A stretch of 26,833 bases of DNA from CAXOVX01 sp964213345 (lineage in GTDB: Bacteria > Pseudomonadota > Alphaproteobacteria > Rickettsiales > Midichloriaceae): the NCBI GenBank assembly GCA_964213345.1, contig CAXOVX010000040.1, positions 1 to 26,833 of the forward strand, read 5' to 3'. Each line of letters opens with the position of its first letter. Position 1 is the stretch's first letter. A program made the translations under genes and the position numbers. A model generated the notes under the pieces. That model saw only the letters and a list, made by a program, of their open reading frames with translations, was not told the origin of the DNA and made no database searches. Below are positions 14,563 to 22,378 of this stretch, one piece after another.

Positions 14563-14675
14563 ATGCCAAGTCCCGTTTTTAAATGAGCACTAGGAGTGTG
14601 CAATGGTGAGGGGGTGTAGAAACACTCTATACCTGAGTCCCACAACTTGCGGCGTGAGCGTTAAAAAAGGGAGTT
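14563..14675 (+). repeat. Dispersed intergenic repeat, degenerate copy 4 with inverted end fragment
   Basis: From 14590 it reads CTAGGAGTGTGCAATGG, TGAGGGGGTGTAGAA, CTGAGTCCCACAAC and GAGCGTTAAAAAAGGGAG, the blocks of the dispersed repeat with the middle shortened. Just upstream, at 14563-14587, CCAAGTCCCGTTTTTAA is the same terminal block in reverse, so the two ends can pair into a stem. The final GGGAG falls eight bases before the lolC/E start. Confidence 0.55.
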
Positions 14676-14681
14676 AGTGCT

Positions 14682-15944
14682 GTGTTGTCAATTATGTTAT
14701 TAAGCAAGTTAGAATTTTTTATTGCATTAAGATATCTTTTTACAAAGCAAAAAGAGCGTTTTATTTCCATAATTAATCTCTTCGCTTGTATAGGGATTGC
14801 GTTAGGGGTTGCAACATTAATCATAGTTATGGCTGTGATGAATGGTTACGAGAAGGAATTGATAGATAAAATCCTGGGCATAAAGGGGCACTTGACTATT
14901 AGCACTGATAATTTTGTAGTGACAGATTACGAGCAATTAGTAGAGTTACTGAGCAACAACGTCAATCGTATTCAGCTTATAGCTCCGTGCGTTGAAGGGC
15001 AGGGGATGGTAACTTCAAAGCAATCCATGAGTGGTGTTATTATCAAAGGTATAGATGGAACCAAGCTACAGCAAAAACAGATAATGCAAAATGCCATAAA
15101 ATCGGGAAGTATCTCGGATTATATGTATGGTGAAGGTGTATTAATTGGTATAGCACTATCGAATATGCTGGGAATCGGTGTAGGTGATTATATAAAACTC
15201 ATGGTACCCCAGTTTACAACTACCATAGTTGGCATGATACCACGTATGAAGAGCTATAAAATTGTTGGAATATTTGATTTAGGGATGCACGAGTACAACC
15301 AAAGTACTATTTTTATGCCATTGTTGTTAGCACAAAAATTATTTTCATACGATAGAGCGGTAACTCACGTTGAAATAGCTGTAAATTCTATTCGCGATAC
15401 GCAATTTGTGCAAAATGATATAGCATCCATCCTTGGCCCAGGCTACATTATAAGTAATTGGGAGATGAGTAATAAGGGGCTTGCCACTGCCTTGCGCGTT
15501 GAACGAAACGTAATGTTTATAATACTTTCGTTGATCATAATGATTGCTGCATTCAATATTATCTCAAGTTTAATGCTGCTAGTAAAAGATAAAGCAAAAG
15601 GTATTGCGATATTACGTACAATCGGTGTTACTAGGGGTAGTGTTGTAAAAATATTTATTTTTTGCGGATTTTGCATAGGTTTAGCGGGCACAGTACTTGG
15701 CACGTTACTAGGTATAGTAGTAGCATTAAATATAGAAAAAATGCGCCAGTTTTTTGAGTATTTTACCAATACTACGTTGTTTGATCCTACTATTTACTAT
15801 TTGACACATCTACCTGCAGAGTTGTCTATACGTGAGGTACTCGCTACAATTTCTATATCACTTATACTTTCTTTCTTTGCAACCATATATCCAGCTTGGA
15901 AGATTGCAAAAATGACTCCAACACAGGTATTACGCTACGAATGA
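14682..15944 (+). CDS. lolE: Lipoprotein-releasing ABC transporter permease (LolC/LolE family)
   Basis: This is the membrane subunit of the LolCDE complex, which extracts outer-membrane lipoproteins from the inner membrane and hands them to LolA. The N-terminus FFIALRYLFTKQKERFISII followed by GVATLIIVMAVMNGYEKEL is the typical MacB/Lol start. A large periplasmic domain (about residues 55-270) contains GVIIKGIDG and GVLIGIALSNMLGIGVGD. Three more membrane helices follow (~273-300, 320-345, 385-410), with DKAKGIAILRTIGVTRGSV and a C-terminal YPAWKIAKMTPTQVLRYE. Length is 420 aa. The start is taken as GTG 14682 because GGGAG lies at an ideal eight bases; ATG 14694 is 20 bases away. LolC and LolE cannot be told apart here. 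LolD is not in the window. Confidence 0.92.
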   Translation: MLSIMLLSKLEFFIALRYLFTKQKERFISIINLFACIGIALGVATLIIVMAVMNGYEKELIDKILGIKGHLTISTDNFVVTDYEQLVELLSNNVNRIQLIAPCVEGQGMVTSKQSMSGVIIKGIDGTKLQQKQIMQNAIKSGSISDYMYGEGVLIGIALSNMLGIGVGDYIKLMVPQFTTTIVGMIPRMKSYKIVGIFDLGMHEYNQSTIFMPLLLAQKLFSYDRAVTHVEIAVNSIRDTQFVQNDIASILGPGYIISNWEMSNKGLATALRVERNVMFIILSLIIMIAAFNIISSLMLLVKDKAKGIAILRTIGVTRGSVVKIFIFCGFCIGLAGTVLGTLLGIVVALNIEKMRQFFEYFTNTTLFDPTIYYLTHLPAELSIREVLATISISLILSFFATIYPAWKIAKMTPTQVLRYE

Positions 15945-16011
15945 GCATTCAGAAGTGGTGCACCCACAGATGGCAGCTTCTAAAGATTGTTATTGCACTC
16001 TTCTTTTTCGA

Positions 16012-16410
16012 TTAAGGAGCATTAACAAACGTTCTCTGTTTCATAAGCAATTTACGCATACAAAGCATTTTTTGGAATTTTTTCTCACGAATAAATCTTT
16101 TTCTTGTTTTTACCACTATCACGAGCACATGGCGCGACTTTCACTATCGCAGATAACTCATTACTAATATAACTTTTATCGCCAAGTTCTGGCAAAAAAC
16201 TTACTAATTGAATAGCCAATTGCCAATACCCAGCATTGTTTTCAATATCTCAACTTTTGGCTTTACTTCAGAAGAGTTTACTATGATGTTACTTGCTTTA
16301 GCGTAAATCTCAGAAATTTCTTCTCCCAAAATCTTTATCAATACCATCAACACTGCAATGTAGCCTCTTCTTCTCGTTAACATGTCCAGACACCTTATAA
16401 TCCTTTCCAT
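16012..16410 (-). pseudogene. IS110-family transposase remnant
   Basis: The reverse-strand frame from ATG 16410 reads RRRGYIAVLMVLIKILGEEI and VEILKTMLGIGNW. It then shifts frame and continues as QLVSFLPELGDKSYISNEL and VKVAPCARDSGKNKKKI. The C-terminal CMRKLLMKQ with a stop at 16012-16014 follows after a deletion. These are the helix-hairpin-helix (PGIG...LPELG), APxxRDSGK and CMRKLL blocks of the IS116/IS110/IS902 C-terminal domain. At least one frameshift and an internal deletion make it dead. Its 5' part and upstream leader are homologous to 2080-2413. Confidence 0.7.
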
Positions 16411-16524
16411 GTTATAATCTCCTTTAGCTCATTGTGGCGGCTATTTATTTAGCACTTCCTGCAATTTGTTCAAGAAAAATTAAAGTAGAAGAATATTGAT
16501 TCAGCGCAAAGCAAGCCACTCTTC

Positions 16525-16582
16525 TATATCTGAAAAATTCATTCTTGAAAAATTTATTCGTTATACAACATTTTTCAAATAC
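16525..16582. repeat. Inverted-repeat hairpin with reversed loop, second copy
   Basis: ATATCTGAAAAA and TTTTTCAAATA border a core that includes ATTCGTTATACAACA. The surrounding 16430-16680 is colinear, on the reverse strand, with 1951-2190, but the core is flipped relative to the copy at 2052-2071 and carries about 15 extra bases (see findings). Confidence 0.5.
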
Positions 16583-16586
16583 AACC

Positions 16587-16680
16587 GCAATGGCGGGGCA
16601 AAGGAGTGTAGTAATCTACATGACTGAGCCTAGATCCCACAACGCAACAACTTGGGTGTTAAAAAGGGGACTTGTGGTAC
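16587..16680 (+). repeat. Dispersed intergenic repeat, copy 5
   Basis: The blocks CAATGGCGGGGC, AAAGGAGTGTAGTAATC, TACATGACTGAGCCTAGA, TCCCACAACGCAACAACTTG and GTTAAAAAGGGGACTTG form a complete forward copy. From here to 16822 I see no gene. One short palindrome (ACATTAATGT, near 16790) lies in that stretch. Confidence 0.65.
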
Positions 16681-16822
16681 AAGCCCTACGAATTTCCCAA
16701 ACCTTACCCCCCATGCAGAGCTTTAATATCGTGCTATAACAATATCGATTATAAACAAAAATTCAAGATTCAGCTGTACCTCTACATTAATGTGGTCGTG
16801 TAGCTTCCTCAAAGTCAAGATT

Positions 16823-18925
16823 TTATTTTCGAGCAAAACCACCAACACTAGGAGATAATGTACCTCCTTTTTCGGTCCATGGTGCTGATTTTGCTTGCAT
16901 TGCGATTTGTTTTGCAATCGCTCCAATTTCCTTCTGAAACGCATCTTGATCAGGTGCAGGAATTATTGGCCCCCAAATCTTGCTACTCAAATAACTTGCT
17001 ATGCCGCCCGTAATACTAGCAAAGAGACCCTTGCTTGGTGGCGGCAGCTCCGCCTGTTGGGAAATATCGAGCAATTTGCACGCTACAACTGGGTGTAATA
17101 AGCCCAATAGATGTTTATCTTGTACTACCGCTGCCACATCTTTCTTTAATTCTGGCTTATCGCGTAGTAGGGCAACAAAATTTTGCTCATCGTATATGGA
17201 TAAAAGTCGGTAAATTGCACTATCGCCCCCAATAATATTTTGATCCTTAGTTTTTTCACTCCATTGTTTAATTAGCTCATCCTGTGCATTTGTAATGAAT
17301 CCTACCATATCTGAGTGGTTATATAGTACGTCCTTTACCGTCGATATTCCTGAGAAAGCTTGATACAATGAATCTATGTTCTTATACATCCCAATAATGT
17401 TAAGTGGACTAGCCCCGGGATTCTTTGCTGCACTTTTGGCCTTCTCGCTCTCTTTAGCAAGCTGATATAGTGCTTCATAGGCTTCTTTAGACAAATTTAT
17501 GTTGGCTTCTTTATCCAATGCTTGCTGTATTGCTATAGATTCACCTATATCTTTAGCCTCTTTTATTTTTTGGTAATTTTCCCCTAATTTTGCATAATTT
17601 CCTGCAATCTCTTTTGGTGGTTGTAACTTAACAGAGGTACAAGCTGGATTCTTTTTTATGTCTATCTCCTTTATTGCGGCAAAAGCTTCTTCTCCAACCT
17701 TTTGCACATAGTCACCTCTCGCACCTCCTGCAGTCCAACGTTTACTTGCAGTAGTGAATGCTGTATTAAACGGAGAAAATAAAGTGTACATGGAATTAAC
17801 GGCATTCTTTACGAAAGTTTCCCACAAAGCTTTAGGACTGTAACTACTCTTTTCAGCAATTTGTGGTGTTTGTCGTGTAGCTGCGCAAAAAGTTGCTATT
17901 GAGGCGATGTTCTCCGCACCCGCCAAGCCACAACATTGCGACACTTGCTGTCCCACAGATAAATTCAAAATCTCATCTGGATCTAATGTTATGCCTAATG
18001 CAGCATTTTGTTTTATAATATTAGCAACAAACGTGGCAACACCTAACTCCACATTATTACCTTTTATGGAATTCATACGCACCAAAGAAACTTTTTGATT
18101 GTCATTTGGGTCGGGTATAATTCCTATCACAGCCCAATGTCCTCCACTACTAACCCCCAAAAAGGACGGCCTTTTGGAATTCTGGACATTTGCTAATGCC
18201 TCAAGTACGTGCGTTGTAGTAACAGCTTCTCCTTCCTTATCTTTTAAATCTGCAGTTCTGATTGTGTCAATATAATAATTGTGCGCTACTTCCTCTAAAG
18301 ACATATTAAGATTCTGAGCAATTTGCTGCCACGCTATGGCCTTTATTTCACTTTCTGCTAACAGATAACCTGGATCATATTTCCAACTCGCATCATGTAA
18401 CCCGGCAGTATCAGTAAGAACGGCGCTTATAGCAAGTTTAGGATCCTTGCTTGACTCAGGAAGTAATTGCTGCCAATCTGGCTTGACACCGTAATCCTTG
18501 CAAAGAAAAAGAGCAAATTGCTTGTAAAGTATTTGTTCTACTTCTGCTATAGTTTTTTCATTTTTTTTGTCAAATGCACCAAACTCAACCAATGTTCCTA
18601 CTGTGCTTTGCATTTTTTTCTCAACATCAGCCGCTAATACAGGAGAGTTAATAAAATCGCATAAATCAGTTTTAAATTGTTTCCATACGTCTTTTTCAAT
18701 ACCACCGTTAATCAGGGCTTCTTTTAAGTTACTGGCTACCCAAGCAGCAGCGGTATTGTCCGCATCTACGGGTTGAAATTGATTTGAATCAGCTTCTAAT
18801 TTTAACTTTACGTTCTGCTTTTGAGCATACGCTCTGATCTCCTTAAATTTGTCAAATAAGAGTCTTTTTTTAGCTTCTGGATCGGCATTGCCAATTATAG
18901 ACTGAATTTCTTTGAAGTATCTCAT
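16823..18925 (-). CDS. 700-aa protein with a putative CE-clan (Ulp1/YopJ-like) cysteine protease core
   Basis: CE-clan enzymes remove or cleave ubiquitin-like proteins, or acetylate host kinases, and many are bacterial effectors. The residues of the fold appear here in canonical order: SSGGHWAVIGI (H263, W264), a strand ending VRMNSIKG (N285 where Ulp1 has Asp), and VGQQVSQCCGLAGAENI, with Q326 six residues before C332-G, as in Ulp1 (Q574, C580). Upstream, YLLAESEIKAIAWQQIAQN may correspond to the WLxDxxI helix. The N-terminal ~190 and C-terminal ~340 residues are unassigned; the latter has a coiled region and a short hydrophobic stretch (LFASITGGIASYLSSKIWG). There is no signal peptide. AAGGA upstream of the ATG supports the start. 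The gene stands alone, divergent from aroK. Family membership is inferred from motifs only. Confidence 0.8.
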   Translation of the reverse strand: MRYFKEIQSIIGNADPEAKKRLLFDKFKEIRAYAQKQNVKLKLEADSNQFQPVDADNTAAAWVASNLKEALINGGIEKDVWKQFKTDLCDFINSPVLAADVEKKMQSTVGTLVEFGAFDKKNEKTIAEVEQILYKQFALFLCKDYGVKPDWQQLLPESSKDPKLAISAVLTDTAGLHDASWKYDPGYLLAESEIKAIAWQQIAQNLNMSLEEVAHNYYIDTIRTADLKDKEGEAVTTTHVLEALANVQNSKRPSFLGVSSGGHWAVIGIIPDPNDNQKVSLVRMNSIKGNNVELGVATFVANIIKQNAALGITLDPDEILNLSVGQQVSQCCGLAGAENIASIATFCAATRQTPQIAEKSSYSPKALWETFVKNAVNSMYTLFSPFNTAFTTASKRWTAGGARGDYVQKVGEEAFAAIKEIDIKKNPACTSVKLQPPKEIAGNYAKLGENYQKIKEAKDIGESIAIQQALDKEANINLSKEAYEALYQLAKESEKAKSAAKNPGASPLNIIGMYKNIDSLYQAFSGISTVKDVLYNHSDMVGFITNAQDELIKQWSEKTKDQNIIGGDSAIYRLLSIYDEQNFVALLRDKPELKKDVAAVVQDKHLLGLLHPVVACKLLDISQQAELPPPSKGLFASITGGIASYLSSKIWGPIIPAPDQDAFQKEIGAIAKQIAMQAKSAPWTEKGGTLSPSVGGFARK

Positions 18926-19077
18926 TATTATTATCCTTTTTTTAATTAGTGATTATTACTAATAATATAGAATATTTAAGGAAAAATATATTGGATTAAT
19001 GATAAAAAACTATTTTTCTGATTTTTTAGCAAATTATCCATATTTTAGTGCTGCACCAATAAATCTTAACTAATAAC

Positions 19078-19106
19078 TTGTAGACAAAAATTTTTGTCGC
19101 TATAAG
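19078..19106 (+). promoter_or_regulatory. Candidate aroK promoter with 16-bp palindrome in the spacer
   Basis: TTGTAG (19078-19083) and TATAAG (19101-19106) are 17 bp apart. Between them lies GACAAAAATTTTTGTC (19083-19098), a perfect 16-bp palindrome. A regulator bound there would cover the promoter. The rest of the 18926-19172 divergent spacer is very A+T-rich. It also holds a weaker palindrome (ATTATTACTAATAAT, near 18950) upstream of the 700-aa gene. Confidence 0.5.
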
Positions 19107-19172
19107 TGTTACCATTTATCCAGTTCTCGTATATACTCGGTGTGTACAACATATAATTTAAAGCGTAATAAC

Positions 19173-19730
19173 ATGAGAGCATTGGTAACGAAACCCATAG
19201 TATTCATCGGAATGATGGGAAGCGGGAAGAGTGCTATAGGTAAAAGGGTAGCACGTAAACTGAATTTGCAATTTTATGATAGCGATAAAGTGATAGAGGA
19301 AAGAGAAAAACTAAGTATAATTGACATATACGATTTTAAAGGTGAAAGTTATTTTAGAAAAATGGAAGAGGAGGTGACGAGGGAGGTGTTAGAATATGGG
19401 GTTATTGTTCTTTCAACTGGGGGAAGTACCTTTTTAAATGATGTATTAAGGGTAGTTATACAAAAAAAAGCTATCTCTATATGGTTGTATGCGGATATTG
19501 ACGTACTTTATAATAGAGTCGCAAGGCGTAATACCAGACCAGAGCTTATCTGTGGAGACAAAAAAGAAACCTTAAGTAAATTAATGGCAGAACGTAACCC
19601 AATATATCAACAAGCTGACATTGTGGTAGATAGTAAAGATTCCGATACACATTACATAGTTGACGCAGTTATGGTAAAACTGAAAAAGTATCTATTGAGT
19701 AGCGATTCTGCTAATGGGCCATCTACGTAA
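19173..19730 (+). CDS. aroK: Shikimate kinase
   Basis: This enzyme phosphorylates shikimate at the 3-hydroxyl, a step on the way to chorismate and aromatic amino acids. It has the P-loop GMMGSGKS, the substrate-binding YDSDKVIEER (DxD region), FKGESYFRKMEEEV (the GExxFRxxE segment), a STGGSTF loop where most enzymes have TGGG, and a lid with RRNTRPEL. From the ATG at 19173 it is 185 aa, normal for the family; a GTG at 19140 would add 11 residues. The usual partner aroB is not nearby. The 3' end overlaps the convergent PAP2 gene by 39 bp. Confidence 0.92.
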   Translation: MRALVTKPIVFIGMMGSGKSAIGKRVARKLNLQFYDSDKVIEEREKLSIIDIYDFKGESYFRKMEEEVTREVLEYGVIVLSTGGSTFLNDVLRVVIQKKAISIWLYADIDVLYNRVARRNTRPELICGDKKETLSKLMAERNPIYQQADIVVDSKDSDTHYIVDAVMVKLKKYLLSSDSANGPST

Positions 19731-20273
19731 TGAAAGCTTCTTTTTGCCTTTGTAAAAAGAAGAAGGGTTTTGTTTGTACCTTACCATTAACGTTAGTAGG
19801 GCAAAGGTGATGGCCCCTGCAATATCAGTCCAGTTGTGGTATCCGAAATACACTAATCCATAAGCGATGCCAGCAAGTAATAAGACGAGCATTGACTTTA
19901 GCAAAATACCGCGTAGTGCGCAAAAAAGAGAGCCATAAAAAACTGCAGCAGTCTGCATATGACCACTTGGAAAAGCAAATCCCTCACCAAGTTCTGGCGA
20001 TAGAGGAACTTGAAAAATATGCTTCAATAACTTATTAAATACTATCGTGAAGAGTAATAGATAAAGAGTATTCTTAAAGATACTTTTGTCATAAAAAACG
20101 AATCCACAAATGATCAACGGAACTATAATCAGACCGTTGCTAAATAACAAAAAAAACTTAGCTAGATAATAAAGGTAGCAGTCGCCACACACAGTATACA
20201 TGATCCTTCCTTCCCACGTGAATAAATCAGTTAGTATGATAAAGAGATATAACAATGGTTTTAAATACCTCAC
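19692..20273 (-). CDS. PAP2-family membrane phosphatase
   Basis: PAP2 membrane phosphatases dephosphorylate lipids such as phosphatidate or undecaprenyl pyrophosphate. The 193-aa protein has about five or six hydrophobic helices. It has motif 2 FAFPSGHMQTAAV and motif 3 VYFGYHNWTDIAGA with its His and Asp. Motif 1 (normally KxxxxxxRP) is only partly present: KHIFQVPLSP has the Lys, but Arg-Pro is not clear. The motif 3 Arg that usually precedes is also not seen. Its start lies 47 nt inside the end of adk, so translation is probably coupled. Its end overlaps aroK by 39 bp. Confidence 0.82.
   Translation of the reverse strand: MRYLKPLLYLFIILTDLFTWEGRIMYTVCGDCYLYYLAKFFLLFSNGLIIVPLIICGFVFYDKSIFKNTLYLLLFTIVFNKLLKHIFQVPLSPELGEGFAFPSGHMQTAAVFYGSLFCALRGILLKSMLVLLLAGIAYGLVYFGYHNWTDIAGAITFALLTLMVRYKQNPSSFYKGKKKLSLRRWPISRIATQ
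19737..19762. terminator. Possible bidirectional terminator hairpin
   Basis: CTTCTTTTT and AAAAAGAAG form a 9-bp perfect stem around an 8-nt loop, seven bases after the aroK stop and within the PAP2 C-terminal codons. The stem is A-T rich, and a T tract follows only weakly on the forward strand. Confidence 0.3.
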
Positions 20274-20889
20274 TCACTGCATTGCATCCATCAATACTTT
20301 TAAATTTTGGATGAGTTTTGTAATAAGCTACTAGAGGCTGAGTTTGTTCTTGATATGTTGTGATACGTTTTTTTATAATCTCCATATCATCATCTTTTCT
20401 ATGTATAAACTCCTTACTCCCACATATATCGCACACATCTGCTTGTTTTGGCATAAGAAAAAATTTATTATACACGTACCCACACTTTGCGCACATAAAT
20501 CTACCCTGTAACCTCTTGGTGAGATAATCTAAATCTACTTCAAGATTCAGTATTATTAGGTTGTTATAGTCTATATGTAGCTTCTCAAAAACTTGCTTTA
20601 GAACATCAGCTTGTATGATAGTTCGTGGAAACCCATCCAATATAAACCCCTTCTTACAATCAGGCTCTATTATCCGATTGCAAATTATCTTGGTAACTAA
20701 CTCATCACTAACGAGCTCCCCTGCATCCATGATCAATTTGACCTGATGCGCAAACTCACTCGAATTTTCTGCGACTAGAGAACGTAAGACCACCCCAGTG
20801 GATAAAATTGGAACATTATATTCTTTGCTTAAGAGCGCCCCCTGTGTGCCTTTCCCAACCCCAGGGGGGCCTAAAAGTACTATATACAT
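20227..20889 (-). CDS. adk: Adenylate kinase (zinc-lid type)
   Basis: Adk interconverts ATP + AMP and 2 ADP. The P-loop is GPPGVGKGTQ (8-17). The AMP-binding ILDGFPRT is at residues 83-90, and the lid carries four cysteines (C133, C136, C153, C156; CAKCGYVY and CDICGS), the zinc-binding type. RKDDDMEIIKKRITTYQEQTQPL follows as in the family. The length of 220 aa is standard. It begins directly after the secY stop, the usual secY-adk order of the spc operon, but the rpsM-rpsK-rpoA genes that normally follow are replaced by the PAP2 gene. Confidence 0.96.
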   Translation of the reverse strand: MYIVLLGPPGVGKGTQGALLSKEYNVPILSTGVVLRSLVAENSSEFAHQVKLIMDAGELVSDELVTKIICNRIIEPDCKKGFILDGFPRTIIQADVLKQVFEKLHIDYNNLIILNLEVDLDYLTKRLQGRFMCAKCGYVYNKFFLMPKQADVCDICGSKEFIHRKDDDMEIIKKRITTYQEQTQPLVAYYKTHPKFKSIDGCNAVSEVFKTIVISLYHTN

Positions 20890-22182
20890 TTACTTTTTAC
20901 TCAAAAACATTGCGCTATTTTTCATTAAACTACTATACTGCTTGCTAAGCAAATGAGTTTGAATTTGTTGAAATATATCCATCACAACATTCACTGTAAT
21001 TAATAAGCTTGTACCTCCTAAATAGAAGGGCAGGGCATACTGAGAGATTAAGATTTCAGGCAACACACAGATAAAAGATACGTATATGGCACCCATTGCT
21101 GTTATACGTGTCAAGACGTAGTCTAAATATTCCATTGTTTGCTTTCCTGGTCTCCTACCTACTATTATAGCTCCTGCTTTTTTCAGATTTTCAGCTGTTT
21201 CTTCCGCATTAAATACGACAGAAGTATAAAAAAAGCTGAAGAAGCATATCAAAGCTACATATAATACAATGTACAGGGGTTTTCCATGGTTTAAGTATAG
21301 CAATATAGTATGCTGCCAAGAGCCAACTTGATCCGCTTTGCCAAGTAAACCAATTATTGTAGTTGGGAACAGTAAGAGCGAGCTTGCAAAAATAGGCCCC
21401 AGTACTCCCGCTGTATTAATTTTCAATGGAAGGTGTGTTGAATCACCACCATATACCTTTCTACCGACCTGTCTTTTAGGATAATGGACTTGTATTTTAC
21501 GCTGAGCTTTTTCGAAAAATACTATAGTTGCTACTAACAATGTACACATTAAGAAAACAAAAATAATAAATAATGCCGAAATAGTTCCAGCACGTCCCAT
21601 CTCAAGTAGGGATGCAAGTGCAGCAGGAAGACCAGCAACTATCCCTGTAAAAATTACCAAAGAGCTGCCATTGCCTATACCACGAAGGGTTATTTGTTCT
21701 GTAAGCCACATAATGAAGACTGTGCTGCCTACCATACTTAGCACAGCTACAAAACGAAAAATAAAACCAGGATCGCTTACAAGAAGAGTTGATCCTACTT
21801 GTAATCTTTCTGCCCCTACTGCTAGGCCATATCCCTGGAATAACGCTAATGCCAATGTAAGATACTTTGTATACTGGGCAAGTTTTTTTCTACCACCTTC
21901 CCCTTCTTTACGTAAATTTCCAAATTCTGTCGAAATAGATGTTAAAAGTTGCATCACTATTGAGGCAGTAATATAGGGCATGATGTTTAGGGCAAATATG
22001 GACATCCTGCCCAAGGCCCCCCCTGTAAACATATTAAACATGCCTAATATACCTTTCGCATTTGCATTGGCTAATTCGCTAAGAATAGATGAATTTATCC
22101 CCGGGAGCGGTATATACGTTCCTATCCTATATATAAGCAGCATGGAAATTACAAACAAGATCCTGCTTTTTAAACTTTTCAT
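20890..22182 (-). CDS. secY: Protein translocase subunit SecY
   Basis: SecY forms the protein-conducting channel of the inner membrane. Ten hydrophobic segments are visible over 430 aa. The first has RILFVISMLLIYRIGTYIPL and PGIN, then the plug region. The C-terminal half has the cytoplasmic loops FEKAQRKIQVHYPKRQVG and VIVGRRPGKQT-like AIIVGRRPGKQTMEYLDYVL. The usual ~18 cytoplasmic residues before the first helix are missing: an in-frame TAA stands three codons before the ATG. Upstream there is no rplO, so the gene is cut off from the spc ribosomal-protein operon and must have its own promoter. TTGCAT and TACTAA 17 bp apart on the reverse strand near 22240-22266 are a candidate. Confidence 0.96.
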   Translation of the reverse strand: MKSLKSRILFVISMLLIYRIGTYIPLPGINSSILSELANANAKGILGMFNMFTGGALGRMSIFALNIMPYITASIVMQLLTSISTEFGNLRKEGEGGRKKLAQYTKYLTLALALFQGYGLAVGAERLQVGSTLLVSDPGFIFRFVAVLSMVGSTVFIMWLTEQITLRGIGNGSSLVIFTGIVAGLPAALASLLEMGRAGTISALFIIFVFLMCTLLVATIVFFEKAQRKIQVHYPKRQVGRKVYGGDSTHLPLKINTAGVLGPIFASSLLLFPTTIIGLLGKADQVGSWQHTILLYLNHGKPLYIVLYVALICFFSFFYTSVVFNAEETAENLKKAGAIIVGRRPGKQTMEYLDYVLTRITAMGAIYVSFICVLPEILISQYALPFYLGGTSLLITVNVVMDIFQQIQTHLLSKQYSSLMKNSAMFLSKK

Positions 22183-22267
22183 AAGCCTGCTTTATTCAGT
22201 TTTATTAGATGATAGCCAAATAATTTATGCTATAAAATTTTAGTATGATGTGCCTCCATCATATGCA

Positions 22268-22315
22268 ACTACAATGCACGCGGCAACTTCACATTGTAGT
22301 ATACCATTTACAATG
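22268..22315 (-). promoter_or_regulatory. Competing inverted repeats upstream of secY
   Basis: ACTACAATG (22268-22276) pairs exactly with CATTGTAGT (22292-22300). The CATTGTA of the latter can pair instead with TACAATG at 22309-22315. Three arms that can form two exclusive hairpins resemble an attenuator, but the site is upstream of the candidate secY promoter and could also be the end of the gene at 22379. Confidence 0.25.
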
Positions 22316-22378
22316 CTAAGTCAACCAGCGATAAATTGTTGTCAAGTATAAAAAATCCTATTTGTAAAATGAGCTCTT

